64,000 nt of DNA. Source: Paenibacillus sp. J23TS9. Lineage in GTDB: Bacteria > Bacillota > Bacilli > Paenibacillales > Paenibacillaceae. The position numbers and the translations under genes were made by a program. The number at the start of each line of letters is the position of its first letter. Positions within the stretch are counted from its first letter, which is position 1. The stretch spans positions 2,604,001 to 2,668,000 of the forward strand of contig NZ_BOSG01000001.1 in NCBI RefSeq assembly GCF_018403225.1. The letters are read 5' to 3'. Shown here piece after piece: positions 8,855 to 17,643 of the stretch. Below the pieces are notes generated by a model, which was given only the letters and a program-made list of their open reading frames with translations, ran no database searches and was not told the DNA's origin.

Positions 8855-9842
8855 ATTCCTCAACTCCTTCACTGACAATCTCGTCGATTTGAACAGCCAC
8901 CCGATCTTTGAGTGTGCCTGGGCTTCCAATGAATTTGAGGCGGTCTCCTACCTTGATCGACAGCCCGTTATCTACTGTTTTGTTTAGGCTGATCACATCT
9001 CCTACAGCCAGACCCAAAAATTCAGAAATGGAAATTTTCGAATCTCCAAGCTCAGCGATAATGTCTAACTTGGCTTGGCTGATCCGGTATTTCAAAGATT
9101 CAGCTTCCTCTGGCACACTGGATTTCTTTTCTGAAACAAACCACTGGTGTGTTGACAGCTTGGACATGATCGGCTCCAGCACAACATGTGGTATACAAAG
9201 ATTGATCATCCCGGTGGTGTCCCCAATTTTTGTACTCAGTGATATGAGCGCAATCGTTTCATTGGGTGATACGATCTGCATAAACTGCGGATTCGTTTCC
9301 ATTGCTTCTAATCGAGGCGAGATATCCAAAACCGTCTTCCATGCATCTGCGAGACTCTCGAAAGCACGGCTAAAAATCCGTTCTATAATAGTCGTCTCAA
9401 TTTCGGTAAGCGTATTGATCTTCGCAGGAGCATTGCCCATACCTCCCAACAGACGATCCAGCATGGCATATGCTACGTTGGGGTGGACTTCCAGCACCAT
9501 TCTTCCTTTTAAAGGCTCAGCTTCGAAAATGTTAAGGATCGTCATTTTGGGAATGGATCGTATAAATTCATCATATGGAAGCTGTTCAACCTGAACCACG
9601 CTGATTTGCACAAAGGTCCTGAGCTGCGCAGAGAAATACGTCGTCAAATACCGTGCAAAATTCTCGTGAATACGGGTTAAGCTGCGGATATGATCCTTTG
9701 AAAAACGGACCGCACGTTTAAAGTCATAGGAGCGGACTTTTTTCTGCGTATCCTCTTTTTTCAGTTCCTCCGCATCCATTTCACCAGACGAAAGCGCGGC
9801 CAGTAGGGCATCGATCTCATTTTGCGATAATACTTCAACCAA
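8844..9842 (-). CDS. fliM: Flagellar motor switch protein FliM
   Basis: FliM is the C-ring subunit that receives CheY-P. The 332-residue protein starts with the CheY-binding motif VLSQNEIDALLAAL, followed by the linker and the CheC-like middle domain (DFKRAVRFSKDHIRSL and later). A SpoA domain forms the C terminus (about residues 255-325). The start is a TTG eight bases after a GGGGG-type SD. The N-terminal SQNEIDALL is echoed in the downstream FliY, consistent with both proteins binding the same CheY surface. Confidence 0.97.
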   Translation of the reverse strand: MVEVLSQNEIDALLAALSSGEMDAEELKKEDTQKKVRSYDFKRAVRFSKDHIRSLTRIHENFARYLTTYFSAQLRTFVQISVVQVEQLPYDEFIRSIPKMTILNIFEAEPLKGRMVLEVHPNVAYAMLDRLLGGMGNAPAKINTLTEIETTIIERIFSRAFESLADAWKTVLDISPRLEAMETNPQFMQIVSPNETIALISLSTKIGDTTGMINLCIPHVVLEPIMSKLSTHQWFVSEKKSSVPEEAESLKYRISQAKLDIIAELGDSKISISEFLGLAVGDVISLNKTVDNGLSIKVGDRLKFIGSPGTLKDRVAVQIDEIVSEGVEEFDE

Positions 9843-9901
9843 TCATCTCACCCCCTTAAAGGATTGTATTGGGTTCACAAGTTTTTGCAGAAATCCTTAT
9901 C

Positions 9902-10369
9902 TTAGAGCGATGTTAGAATATAATTTGTTATTTCGATTTGAGTCAGTTTTCCTTCAGTCAGAGTTTTATTGATCAAATTGATCAATTTTGCGCTTAATTG
10001 GTCCTTGCCGCCTGAGCCTCTGAGCTCATCCGGCTTGGTATCGGCAAGCGTTTTGATAATAATCGGTTTGATTTTGAACTCCTTGATCTTGTCGAATTCT
10101 TCTTTGGACTTCTTATCGTTCAATTGGAACGCAAAATTCATCAATACGATATAATCCTGATCTGCAAGATTGGTTTTGATATCCGTAATTTCAGACGTCA
10201 TTTCCACAAGTTCATCCGCCGATAATTTTTGAACCTCGATCGCCTGGGCCGCAGTGTTCGGATTGCTGTTGTTTTTTCCGAGCAGCTGAGGCGTAAGCAA
10301 AACCACTGCAACTACGATTAGTGTAATAGCCAGAAGTATAGTTATCAGCCAAGGCAGCATTTTTTTCAT
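9902..10369 (-). CDS. fliL: Flagellar basal body-associated protein FliL
   Basis: FliL is a single-pass membrane protein that surrounds the stator and supports torque. The 155-residue sequence has a short cytoplasmic N terminus, a transmembrane helix at about residues 5-30 (LITILLAITLIVVAVVLL) and a periplasm-facing stomatin-like domain. Its ATG overlaps the flbD stop by four bases, and it precedes fliM. Confidence 0.93.
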   Translation of the reverse strand: MKKMLPWLITILLAITLIVVAVVLLTPQLLGKNNSNPNTAAQAIEVQKLSADELVEMTSEITDIKTNLADQDYIVLMNFAFQLNDKKSKEEFDKIKEFKIKPIIIKTLADTKPDELRGSGGKDQLSAKLINLINKTLTEGKLTQIEITNYILTSL

Positions 10370-10590
10370 GAGTTTTCCTCCATTTGTTGCACTTTGATTG
10401 TAGCGTTGTTAACGCCGATTTCCTGATTGTATTGTTTCACCAAGGAAATGACCTCAGCTGCTTTCTCCAAAACAATCATGCGTTTGCCCGTGACCAATGT
10501 AATATATGTGTCTGGCGTTTCTTCCACTGTTTCGATAAGCAGAGCGTTCAGCCATAATGGTGAACCGTTTAACCGGGTAACAGAAATCAT
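10366..10590 (-). CDS. swrD: Flagellar protein FlbD/SwrD
   Basis: This 74-residue protein begins MISVTRLNGSPLWLNALLIE and contains TPDTYITLVTGKRMIVLEKAAEV, the FlbD/SwrD family pattern. In Bacillus subtilis SwrD increases flagellar power for swarming. It sits between the hook gene and fliL as in other Bacillota and overlaps fliL by four bases. Confidence 0.92.
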   Translation of the reverse strand: MISVTRLNGSPLWLNALLIETVEETPDTYITLVTGKRMIVLEKAAEVISLVKQYNQEIGVNNATIKVQQMEENS

Positions 10591-10646
10591 AGCAGGCCTC
10601 CTATGGAAATTCGGGAGAGGCAGGCCTCTCCCGCGGGTTCAATCTA

Positions 10647-11465
10647 TTAACGCTTCAGATTTACAATCTCCTGAAGTACTTCATCAGAAGTGGTGATAAT
10701 ACGCGAGTTAGCCTGGAACCCGCGCTGAGCAACGATCATTTCCGTAAATTCGCCCGTCAAATCAACATTGGACATTTCGAGCTGACCGGAAACGATAGCG
10801 CCTGTTCCATCTACGGCATTGTTCGCTGTCGTAGCATCAAGCGCCCCATCTGGATTGGCGTTGATGGTCATACGGTACAGACTACCGCCGATTTTCTCGA
10901 GGCCTTCCGGGTTGATCACTTTACCTACACCCAACTTCACTGCATTATCAGTCGAACCATCGGCCAGCTTCTGTACAATGGATCCGTCCTGTGAAATGGA
11001 GAATGATGTTGTATCTTCCCCAAGCGTGATCGGTTCTCCGCCGGAATCACATACATACAAGCCATCTGAAGTTAATAGATTTTTAGCTGCATCGACATGA
11101 AAATCACCGGCACGCGTCAAGAATGGTGTTTCCTGGGCATCGTTTAGTTTTACTAGAAAGAAGCCGTCTCCATCAATCCGAACATCCGTCGGATTATTGG
11201 TTGTCAACGCACTTCCTCCAAGATGTACCGTATCGATGGATCCAACCGAAACACCAAGACCAATTTGCTTGGAATTCACGCCGCCTTGTTCGGTACCATT
11301 GGGTGCAGTAACCCCTGAAACCGTCTGACTCATCACGTCCTTGAACATTACACGGCCGGATTTAAAACCGGTTGTATTCACGTTTGCGATGTTATTGCCA
11401 ATAACGTCAAGCTTGGTCTGAAAACCGCGCATACCCGAAACGCCTGAATACATGGATCTTAACAT
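10647..11465 (-). CDS. flgE: Flagellar hook protein (FlgE/FlgG family)
   Basis: This 272-residue axial protein starts MLRSMYSGVSGMRGFQTKLDVIGNNIANVNTTG with the conserved N-terminal rod/hook helix and ends in VDLTGEFTEMIVAQRGFQANSRIITTSDEVLQEIVNLKR, the matching C-terminal helix. The two pair as a coiled coil in the assembled axial structure. Its length and sequence resemble FlgG, so pipelines may name it flgG. Its place after flgD corresponds to the gene shown in B. subtilis to encode the hook, so FlgE is preferred here. Confidence 0.88.
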   Translation of the reverse strand: MLRSMYSGVSGMRGFQTKLDVIGNNIANVNTTGFKSGRVMFKDVMSQTVSGVTAPNGTEQGGVNSKQIGLGVSVGSIDTVHLGGSALTTNNPTDVRIDGDGFFLVKLNDAQETPFLTRAGDFHVDAAKNLLTSDGLYVCDSGGEPITLGEDTTSFSISQDGSIVQKLADGSTDNAVKLGVGKVINPEGLEKIGGSLYRMTINANPDGALDATTANNAVDGTGAIVSGQLEMSNVDLTGEFTEMIVAQRGFQANSRIITTSDEVLQEIVNLKR

Positions 11466-11544
11466 TGATTATATCCTCCTCTATAGGTCATGGACCGCAT
11501 CTGTCGATCAGCAGTCCACTGGCTCTCCTGTCGGGCCAGCCAGG

Positions 11545-11928
11545 TCAAGAAATGACAACCGCACTATCAATTTGAGTAAATACATTATCCTTCATGGAAT
11601 TTCCATCCATTGCCGTCACAACCGTACGGTTTGCCACATTTACGATAAGCGCCATATCCTTCATTAATATCAGCGACTCTTTACTTCCTTTGGCGGCAGC
11701 CTTGTCAACCGCACTCTGGATCCGGGCTAACTGTTCGCCCTTTAGTTCTATTCCTCTTTGTTCGAGCCTCTTGGCTGCATGATTGCTGAACTTTAGCAGC
11801 TCGTCCTTAAAAATCTGGTTAAAAGAGGTTTGTGATGATTCCTGCTGCGAACTCCGCTGGGCTGCATTCTGAGCTGCCGGGTGGATCTTAGAGGGATACA
11901 GCTGCCCGATGGTCAAACGTTCGCTCAT
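11545..11928 (-). CDS. Flagellar operon protein, TIGR02530 type
   Basis: This 127-residue protein lies between flgD and the hook gene, where many Bacillota carry a TIGR02530-type flagellar operon protein. It has a Gln/Ser-rich N terminus, then FNQIFKDELLKFSNHAAKRLEQRGIEL and a C-terminal beta segment (LILMKDMALIVNVANRTVVTAMDG). No signal peptide or membrane segment is evident, so it is probably cytoplasmic. Its molecular role is not established. The ATG overlaps the flgD stop by four bases. Confidence 0.87.
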   Translation of the reverse strand: MSERLTIGQLYPSKIHPAAQNAAQRSSQQESSQTSFNQIFKDELLKFSNHAAKRLEQRGIELKGEQLARIQSAVDKAAAKGSKESLILMKDMALIVNVANRTVVTAMDGNSMKDNVFTQIDSAVVIS

Positions 11929-12509
11929 ATAGATTCACCGCTTCCAGTTCCATCCGTTCCTGCGCTACCTGTGTTCCCCTCAGCACTGTTTCCAGCCGGG
12001 TCTTGAACAGGAATCGTATTTTGATTCTCTGCAGGATTAGTTTCATCCGCAGGTGGAACCGTTTCTTCTTTTGACGCTTCCTTGATTTCAAGGATTTTGG
12101 TCAAAGGAATCGCTACTGAACCTACTGACGCATATTGGACACCGTCTTTGACCAGTATGGAGTCTACAATTCCTGATTTCAGCTGTGCCGTACCGCCGTT
12201 CTCCGCATCGCCCTCATCCTTCCAGGTAATCTCTTTACCGATCAATCCTGAAACATTACCGAGCGATTGGCCCATGGCGGTAATCTGATTCGAAATATTC
12301 ATGAGCTGCTCTACGGATGAGAATTGAGCCATCTGAGCGATAAACTCTTTGTCTTCCATTGGCTGCATCGGATCCTGATTCTGCAGCTGCGTTATCAAAA
12401 TGCTGAGAAACTGGTCTTTACCCAAGCTCTGTGTTTTCGTGCTTGCTTTGGCAACGTTTGAAGCCGAGTAGTTAGGCCAAATATTCGATGTTGAAAAAGT
12501 ATCAGCCAT
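11925..12509 (-). CDS. flgD: Flagellar hook-capping protein FlgD
   Basis: FlgD is the scaffold on which hook subunits polymerise. The 194-residue protein has the family core LGKDQFLSILITQLQNQDP at about residues 29-47, followed by DKEFIAQMAQFSSVEQLMN. The C-terminal tail (about residues 150-194) is rich in Glu, Gly, Asn and Thr, is low-complexity and is probably disordered. It follows fliK, which encodes the hook-length ruler. Confidence 0.95.
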   Translation of the reverse strand: MADTFSTSNIWPNYSASNVAKASTKTQSLGKDQFLSILITQLQNQDPMQPMEDKEFIAQMAQFSSVEQLMNISNQITAMGQSLGNVSGLIGKEITWKDEGDAENGGTAQLKSGIVDSILVKDGVQYASVGSVAIPLTKILEIKEASKEETVPPADETNPAENQNTIPVQDPAGNSAEGNTGSAGTDGTGSGESI

Positions 12510-12526
12510 CTTTTTTCACCTCCATT

Positions 12527-14011
12527 TTAAGCTTTTGCCATAAATGAATTTCCGTCTTGCGCCTCTTCTTGTCGTCCAGCCAGCCAATCGTTCAGCTCTT
12601 CTCCGATCTCAGCGATCTTCAGAGCATCATCTGATTGTGCTTCTCTTTCCTTGGAGCGGCGGTTTGACTGCTGCTGTTGACCGGAGTTTGGCTGACGGCC
12701 ATCATGATACATTTGCGATTGAAGCGACTGGTTTTGACTGACTACAAGCTTTTCGACCTGTACTCCCTGCGTTTGCAGTGAAGAGCGCAGCTGGCTCATC
12801 TGTTGTTCAAGCAAATCCTTAGTCGCTGCATGTTCTGTCGTAAACTGAGCGACGAGCTGTCCATTTTGCATTGTCAGCTTGACGTCCACTTGCCCCAGAT
12901 TTTCAGGGTATAGCGTTATGCGTGCCTCAGACACTCCCTGCTGCTTAACGAAATCCAGCTTACTCACGACAAATCCAGTCATTTCCTCGGAAAACTTCTC
13001 AACGGGTACTGGAGCCGCGGCTGTTTTCACAGATGAATTAATTCCTTGCCTCATCGCCAGTTGGCCTGCCGTCATCGTGTTTTGTGTACCGAAGATATCA
13101 TTAACGGGTTCCTGCTTGTCCACAGCTGCTGCTTGCTCTCCGCCGGCTGTCCCCTGCTCGCCTTTAAACAGCGTGCTTACGGAAGCCTCGGATACAGTGC
13201 TTTTGGATAGAAGAGAAGGCGTCGTCTGGATGTTCTTAATGACCGTTGTGTTCTCGTTTTGCTGTATGAAATCCAGTAACGTGCTTAAACGCTTCACTTC
13301 GGTTCCAGATAAAGAAGAATCCGATTTCGCTTGGCTTACCTGCGAAACCTCATTTGCTTGTCCGGAGGCAGTTTGTTTCGGTTGTGCAGGAAATGCATTA
13401 CCCAGAATATCCTGGAACGACTGTAATAGCTTCATAGCCTCGAGCGGAGCATCGCCGGTTCCATCCGTCTTTTGCAGCATGGAAACAAGCTGGGCTAAAC
13501 CGTCCTGTACTACAAAGCGGATCGTTGCCGGATTTTCGGTAAGTGGACCTGTTAATGCTTCTCCATTCGCCGTCAATGCCTCGCTGCCCGCTGAAGTATC
13601 CTGGTTCAGAAGATTCTGAATTTGCCCAAGCCAGCCCTGAAGCGCTGCAAGCAGGCCCGGGTCTGTCGCAACAGCCTCATCCAGTTTATCTGTATCGCCC
13701 AGCATGCTTTGCAGAATGTTCAACGCATCCTGTCCATCACCATTGCCCTCTTCTCCAGAAGAAGATGTACTTAACGCAGCAAGCTTCATCAAGCCTTCCA
13801 GCAGCGTACCTGCACCAATGATGGCGGCAGCATTTTGCTGTGTTCCGTCACCGGTCATCATTTGGGTCAGCGACTGGTTGAATGTACCTGTCCCTACCAA
13901 AGCACTTGCGTCTGACGCAGCAGCTGTTCCGGCTGCTTGTTTACCGCCTGCAGCCGTTGTCTTGCTGCCTGCACCGCTTGCTCCTGCAATATTCTGAAAT
14001 AACAGACTCAT
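12527..14011 (-). CDS. fliK: Flagellar hook-length control protein FliK
   Basis: FliK is a secreted molecular ruler that triggers the FlhB export switch. The 494-residue protein has a long Ala/Gly/Ser/Gln-rich N-terminal and middle region and a compact C-terminal Flg_hook domain (about residues 345-430), seen as EARITLYPENLGQVDVKLTM and QLRSSLQTQGVQVEKLVV. A charged tail follows. It lies between the MotE-like gene and flgD. The start MSLLFQNIAG is preceded by AAAGGAGGTG. Confidence 0.93.
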   Translation of the reverse strand: MSLLFQNIAGASGAGSKTTAAGGKQAAGTAAASDASALVGTGTFNQSLTQMMTGDGTQQNAAAIIGAGTLLEGLMKLAALSTSSSGEEGNGDGQDALNILQSMLGDTDKLDEAVATDPGLLAALQGWLGQIQNLLNQDTSAGSEALTANGEALTGPLTENPATIRFVVQDGLAQLVSMLQKTDGTGDAPLEAMKLLQSFQDILGNAFPAQPKQTASGQANEVSQVSQAKSDSSLSGTEVKRLSTLLDFIQQNENTTVIKNIQTTPSLLSKSTVSEASVSTLFKGEQGTAGGEQAAAVDKQEPVNDIFGTQNTMTAGQLAMRQGINSSVKTAAAPVPVEKFSEEMTGFVVSKLDFVKQQGVSEARITLYPENLGQVDVKLTMQNGQLVAQFTTEHAATKDLLEQQMSQLRSSLQTQGVQVEKLVVSQNQSLQSQMYHDGRQPNSGQQQQSNRRSKEREAQSDDALKIAEIGEELNDWLAGRQEEAQDGNSFMAKA

Positions 14012-14050
14012 ATTTTTTCACCTCCTTTCAATAGAAGATCGGCTAAAATA

Positions 14051-14980
14051 CTATTTGCTCATCAGTTTGTTTAAAATAATAGCGGTCGTTTTGGCATCCT
14101 GTGTACTCATGGCATCAAGTATTCCAGATCGGGTAGAATCATCCACGGAATTAAGAATAGTCAATACTTTTTCCGGTGAAATTTTATAAGTCGATAACAG
14201 CAGACCCGCGGCACTCTTGGCCGGCATACTCGCGAAGGTTTGGCTGATCTGAGTCTTGTCCAGTCCAGAGGCTGAAGCCGCCTGCTTATCTCCCGTATCC
14301 TTATCTATGCGCGACTGCAAAGCCGCAATAGCCAAATCACTCGAGGAAACCGCATCTTTGAGCTTCATACTCACATCAGCAGCAACCTTGGGATCCATTT
14401 TAGCCAAAATCGCCATTCTGTTATCGTTCTTCATCACACTAAGCAGTTGAACCATTTCTTCTGTCGTCATATTCTGCATGATCGGCGCTGCTTTGCTCGG
14501 GCTCATGTCGGCGTACATTTTGGCAAGATCCTTGATTTGCTTCTCATAAGGGTCTGCGTCAGTCTCCGTTCCTTTAGCAGCTGCTTCTTCTGCTGATTTT
14601 TGCGCAGAATCCAGCTGTTCCTGAACACCCTTAAGCTTCTGCTCCTGCTGCGTCTTCTCTTCCTTCGCCTTCTGAAGGTTTGCTTCCTGGGATGCCAGCT
14701 TGCTTTTTAGCTCATCAATCGTGGCATTTGCGCTCTTGACCTGATCCTTAGCATCCTGAAGCTTGGTTTTCTCAGGATCCTTAACAGGATCTGGTACCAT
14801 GGTTTTGACGATTGGAATTTTTTGGGCCCATTCCAGCATATTGTTACGGACATTTACATTAAACAAGGTCAGAAGAACCCCGAGTAGGACTATCGTAAAA
14901 ATGATCGGTATCATGAAGAATAGAAACCTCTCAAATCCCCCTGCAGACTCCTTCTCTACCTCAAAATCATTCTCTGCCAA
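14051..14980 (-). CDS. MotE-family flagellar protein (YlxF-like)
   Basis: This protein has an N-terminal transmembrane helix (FLFFMIPIIFTIVLLGVLLT), a long coiled coil (about residues 75-145, rich in Lys, Glu and Gln) and a C-terminal MgtE N-domain-like repeat region (YADMSPSKAAPIMQNMTTEE, ILAKMDPKVAADVS, FASMPAKSAAGLL). It lies between fliJ and fliK, the position of ylxF in Bacillus. MotE-family proteins are thought to act as chaperones or scaffolds for the motor. A TTG at 14980 is better placed behind GGGGGTGGA than the TTG at 14986. Confidence 0.88.
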   Translation of the reverse strand: MAENDFEVEKESAGGFERFLFFMIPIIFTIVLLGVLLTLFNVNVRNNMLEWAQKIPIVKTMVPDPVKDPEKTKLQDAKDQVKSANATIDELKSKLASQEANLQKAKEEKTQQEQKLKGVQEQLDSAQKSAEEAAAKGTETDADPYEKQIKDLAKMYADMSPSKAAPIMQNMTTEEMVQLLSVMKNDNRMAILAKMDPKVAADVSMKLKDAVSSSDLAIAALQSRIDKDTGDKQAASASGLDKTQISQTFASMPAKSAAGLLLSTYKISPEKVLTILNSVDDSTRSGILDAMSTQDAKTTAIILNKLMSK

Positions 14981-15026
14981 AATCAATCCACCCCCGAGGC
15001 AACAGCTTGGTTTCTATCCGGTTCAT

Positions 15027-15470
15027 CTATCTAGCTTTCATGGCGAACCTTACTGTTGCCATTTCATCCAATTCATTCTGTTCCCTCAGGAGCATACTTT
15101 GCTGAAAAGAATCTTTGGCTTTATCCTTCGCCTTGAGCCAAACCTTTTCATCCAGTACCTTATGGGAAAGCTGATCCTTTTTCATTTCAACATTGACGTT
15201 TGCATGCTGCACATCGGTATGCTTTTTCTCGATGCACTGTTCCAGATGCTCCACATACATTTGAAATTCCCGAATTTTCGAAACCGGAACTTTTTGCTCA
15301 GCGGCCTCTTGAAGCTCGTTCGCCATCCGTTCCCTGTTATCCATGAGCTCGCCAAGTGACTTCTCCTCGGCTTGCAATCTTCCGATTGCGCTTGATAGCA
15401 TCCACTCAGCCTGTGTTTTCTCGTTACTTTTCAAGTCCACGATTTTTTGGAACGCATATTGAAATTTCAT
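15027..15470 (-). CDS. fliJ: Flagellar export chaperone FliJ
   Basis: FliJ is the coiled-coil stalk in the FliH/FliI ATPase complex. The 147-residue protein is almost wholly helical and charged, beginning MKFQYAFQKIVDLKSNEKTQ, the family N terminus, with heptad-like spacing throughout. It follows fliI by nine bases. Sequence conservation in this family is low, so gene order supports the call strongly. Confidence 0.93.
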   Translation of the reverse strand: MKFQYAFQKIVDLKSNEKTQAEWMLSSAIGRLQAEEKSLGELMDNRERMANELQEAAEQKVPVSKIREFQMYVEHLEQCIEKKHTDVQHANVNVEMKKDQLSHKVLDEKVWLKAKDKAKDSFQQSMLLREQNELDEMATVRFAMKAR

Positions 15471-15479
15471 ACCTTAAGG

Positions 15480-16793
15480 TCATCTCCTTGAAAATTCGGA
15501 AATCAAACGTTCTTGCACCTGTTCCAGTGTCACCTTTTCATTCACCTTTTGTTTGGTAAATTCCCAGATTTGCTGAATGTTATCGATCGACTCGTCGATT
15601 TGTTCGTTGGAGCCTTGTTGATATGCGCCGATATTGATTAGATCCTCCGAGTCTTTATAAATCGCCATCAGACGTTTCAAATTATCGGCGGCTTCAATTT
15701 GTTCTTCCGGTGCAATGTCTTTCATCACCCGACTAATGCTTGCGAGAACATCAATTGCGGGAAAATGTCCCTTGTTGGCAATGTTACGGTTAAGCACGAT
15801 ATGTCCGTCTAATATCCCGCGGACGGCATCGGCAATCGGCTCGTTCATATCATCACCATCTACCAAGACCGTATAAAAAGCGGTAATAGAACCCGTTGGT
15901 CCTGTTCCGGCACGTTCCAGCAGCTTGGGCAAACTCGCGAATACCGAAGGCGTATAACCTCTCATCGCTGGCGGCTCTCCAACAGCAAGCCCTACCTCGC
16001 GCTGCGCCATGGCATAGCGGGTTACCGAGTCCATCATTAGCATGACGTTCATGCCCCTGTCGCGGAAATACTCCGCGATGGTCGTTGCGATCAAAGCCCC
16101 TTTAATTCTCACCAGCGCCGGCTGGTCCGATGTTGCGACAATAACTACGGAGCGCTGCAACCCTTCCGGTCCAAGATCTCTCTCGATAAAATCCAGCACC
16201 TCTCGTCCACGTTCACCAATCAGTGCGATTACATTAACATCTGCAGACGTATTCCGGGCAATCATGCCCATAAGTGTACTTTTGCCAACACCGGAACCTG
16301 CGAAAATACCAACCCGCTGTCCTTTGCCAATCGTTAGCAAACCATCGATAGCTCTTACTCCGATGCTGATGGGTTCCTTCACTCGCGGCCTATTCAAGGG
16401 ATTGGAAGGTTCATTATATGTGGAGCTGTAAGGCATCCGCGTCGGAATCAGTGATCCATCAAGCGGTTTTCCAAGTCCATCAAGTACTTTACCCAAAAGC
16501 TCGGAGCCCACCTGAACACTCAGCGGCTTGCCAGTACCCACCACATCGCAGCCCGGGCCAATGGATTGCAGCTCACCAAGCGGCATCAGCAGTACTTTAT
16601 TGTCCCGAAACCCGACTACCTCGGCTTGCAGCGGCTTTGCGCCTTTTGTCGGATAAATGTAGCATACATCGCCAACACTCGCGTCAGGCCCCTCAGACTC
16701 AACCATCAGCCCAATGACCTGGGTCACTTTGCCGTTCACTCTAACGGGATCTATGTTCCGCAGATGCTCCATGTATCGTCCGCTGTTAAGCAT
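15480..16793 (-). CDS. fliI: Flagellum-specific export ATPase FliI
   Basis: FliI is an F1-beta-like ATPase that energises substrate delivery to the export gate. Motifs include Walker A GIFAGSGVGKSTLMG, Walker B LMMDSVTRYAMAQREVGLA, and the family segment PPAMRGYTPSVFASLPKLLERAG. The start is ambiguous: in-frame ATGs lie at 16823, 16799 and 16793. I chose 16793 because MLNSGRYMEHLRNIDPVRV is the likely conserved beginning and it gives an eight-base overlap with the fliH stop. A GAGGAG lies upstream of the two inner ATGs. From this start it has 437 residues. Confidence 0.95.
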   Translation of the reverse strand: MLNSGRYMEHLRNIDPVRVNGKVTQVIGLMVESEGPDASVGDVCYIYPTKGAKPLQAEVVGFRDNKVLLMPLGELQSIGPGCDVVGTGKPLSVQVGSELLGKVLDGLGKPLDGSLIPTRMPYSSTYNEPSNPLNRPRVKEPISIGVRAIDGLLTIGKGQRVGIFAGSGVGKSTLMGMIARNTSADVNVIALIGERGREVLDFIERDLGPEGLQRSVVIVATSDQPALVRIKGALIATTIAEYFRDRGMNVMLMMDSVTRYAMAQREVGLAVGEPPAMRGYTPSVFASLPKLLERAGTGPTGSITAFYTVLVDGDDMNEPIADAVRGILDGHIVLNRNIANKGHFPAIDVLASISRVMKDIAPEEQIEAADNLKRLMAIYKDSEDLINIGAYQQGSNEQIDESIDNIQQIWEFTKQKVNEKVTLEQVQERLISEFSRR

Positions 16794-17643
16794 CTTCATC
16801 CTGGTCTCTACGCTCCTCGTCATCCAGTGCGATCCGGATTAGCTCCTTCTTAATCTCGGTCAGCTGCGTATCAACTCTTGCATCCACGCTTCCAAAAGAA
16901 GATCGGATGACGCAGCCACGATCATGAACCGTGGAATCAGGTATTATCTGCAGCTCAGCCTGAGAATCGATCGCAGCCCCGAGCTCCTCTCTGGCTGCCT
17001 GAACAAATGAGAAATACTTTGGAGCCACGCACAGGGTAATCACACCTTGTTCCCGCTTGCGCAATAAATTGCTCTTGATCAAGTCGATGACGTAATCCGA
17101 TTCTAAAGTCAGCTGCTTATCAATGACCTTCTCGGCAATAGCACAGCTTAGTTCAACCAGAAACGGCTCGGCTTCCTGAATAATTTGTTCTTTCATCAGA
17201 TACGCCTGTTTTAGTACTGTCTGAGCCTCTTCCATCATCTGAGAAATCTGTTCCTGTAAATCTGCAAGAACCTTCTCGGATCCTTCACGATATCCCGTGT
17301 CATATCCTTCAGATTTTAGAGCTTCCACCAGATGCTCATCCTGCAGTCTGCGTTCTTGCCACCAGCCGTCAATTTGTTCATTTGCTTCCATCAAAATACG
17401 TTCCGCTTCATCAGAAGCCTCACGTACCTGGCGTTCAGCAAATTCACGCGCATCCTCAAGCATTTCTTTGCTAAGACGTTTGGATTCCTCATCCGCTTGA
17501 ATTTCTTTGAATTCTTCTGCGTTCTCTTCTTCCAACTCCTCATTCTCGTCAGAAGAAGCATATCGATGCCCTAAATCCAGCTTTTTCAACATTTCAACAG
17601 GCACATACTGGGAAGATTTAATCAAATTAGACAATGATGTCAT
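16786..17643 (-). CDS. fliH: Flagellar assembly protein FliH
   Basis: FliH binds FliI and regulates the export ATPase. The protein has a conserved N terminus (SLSNLIKSSQYVPVEMLKKL), a highly charged Glu/Lys/Arg coiled-coil middle (about residues 25-130) and a C-terminal FliH/YscL-type domain (ELSCAIAEKVIDKQL). The ATG at 17643 overlaps fliG by 17 bases but has GGAGGGG almost touching it. A GTG at 17673 with GGAAGAAG upstream, or a TTG at 17634, are alternatives. Product identity does not depend on the start. Confidence 0.92.
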   Translation of the reverse strand: MTSLSNLIKSSQYVPVEMLKKLDLGHRYASSDENEELEEENAEEFKEIQADEESKRLSKEMLEDAREFAERQVREASDEAERILMEANEQIDGWWQERRLQDEHLVEALKSEGYDTGYREGSEKVLADLQEQISQMMEEAQTVLKQAYLMKEQIIQEAEPFLVELSCAIAEKVIDKQLTLESDYVIDLIKSNLLRKREQGVITLCVAPKYFSFVQAAREELGAAIDSQAELQIIPDSTVHDRGCVIRSSFGSVDARVDTQLTEIKKELIRIALDDEERRDQDEDA

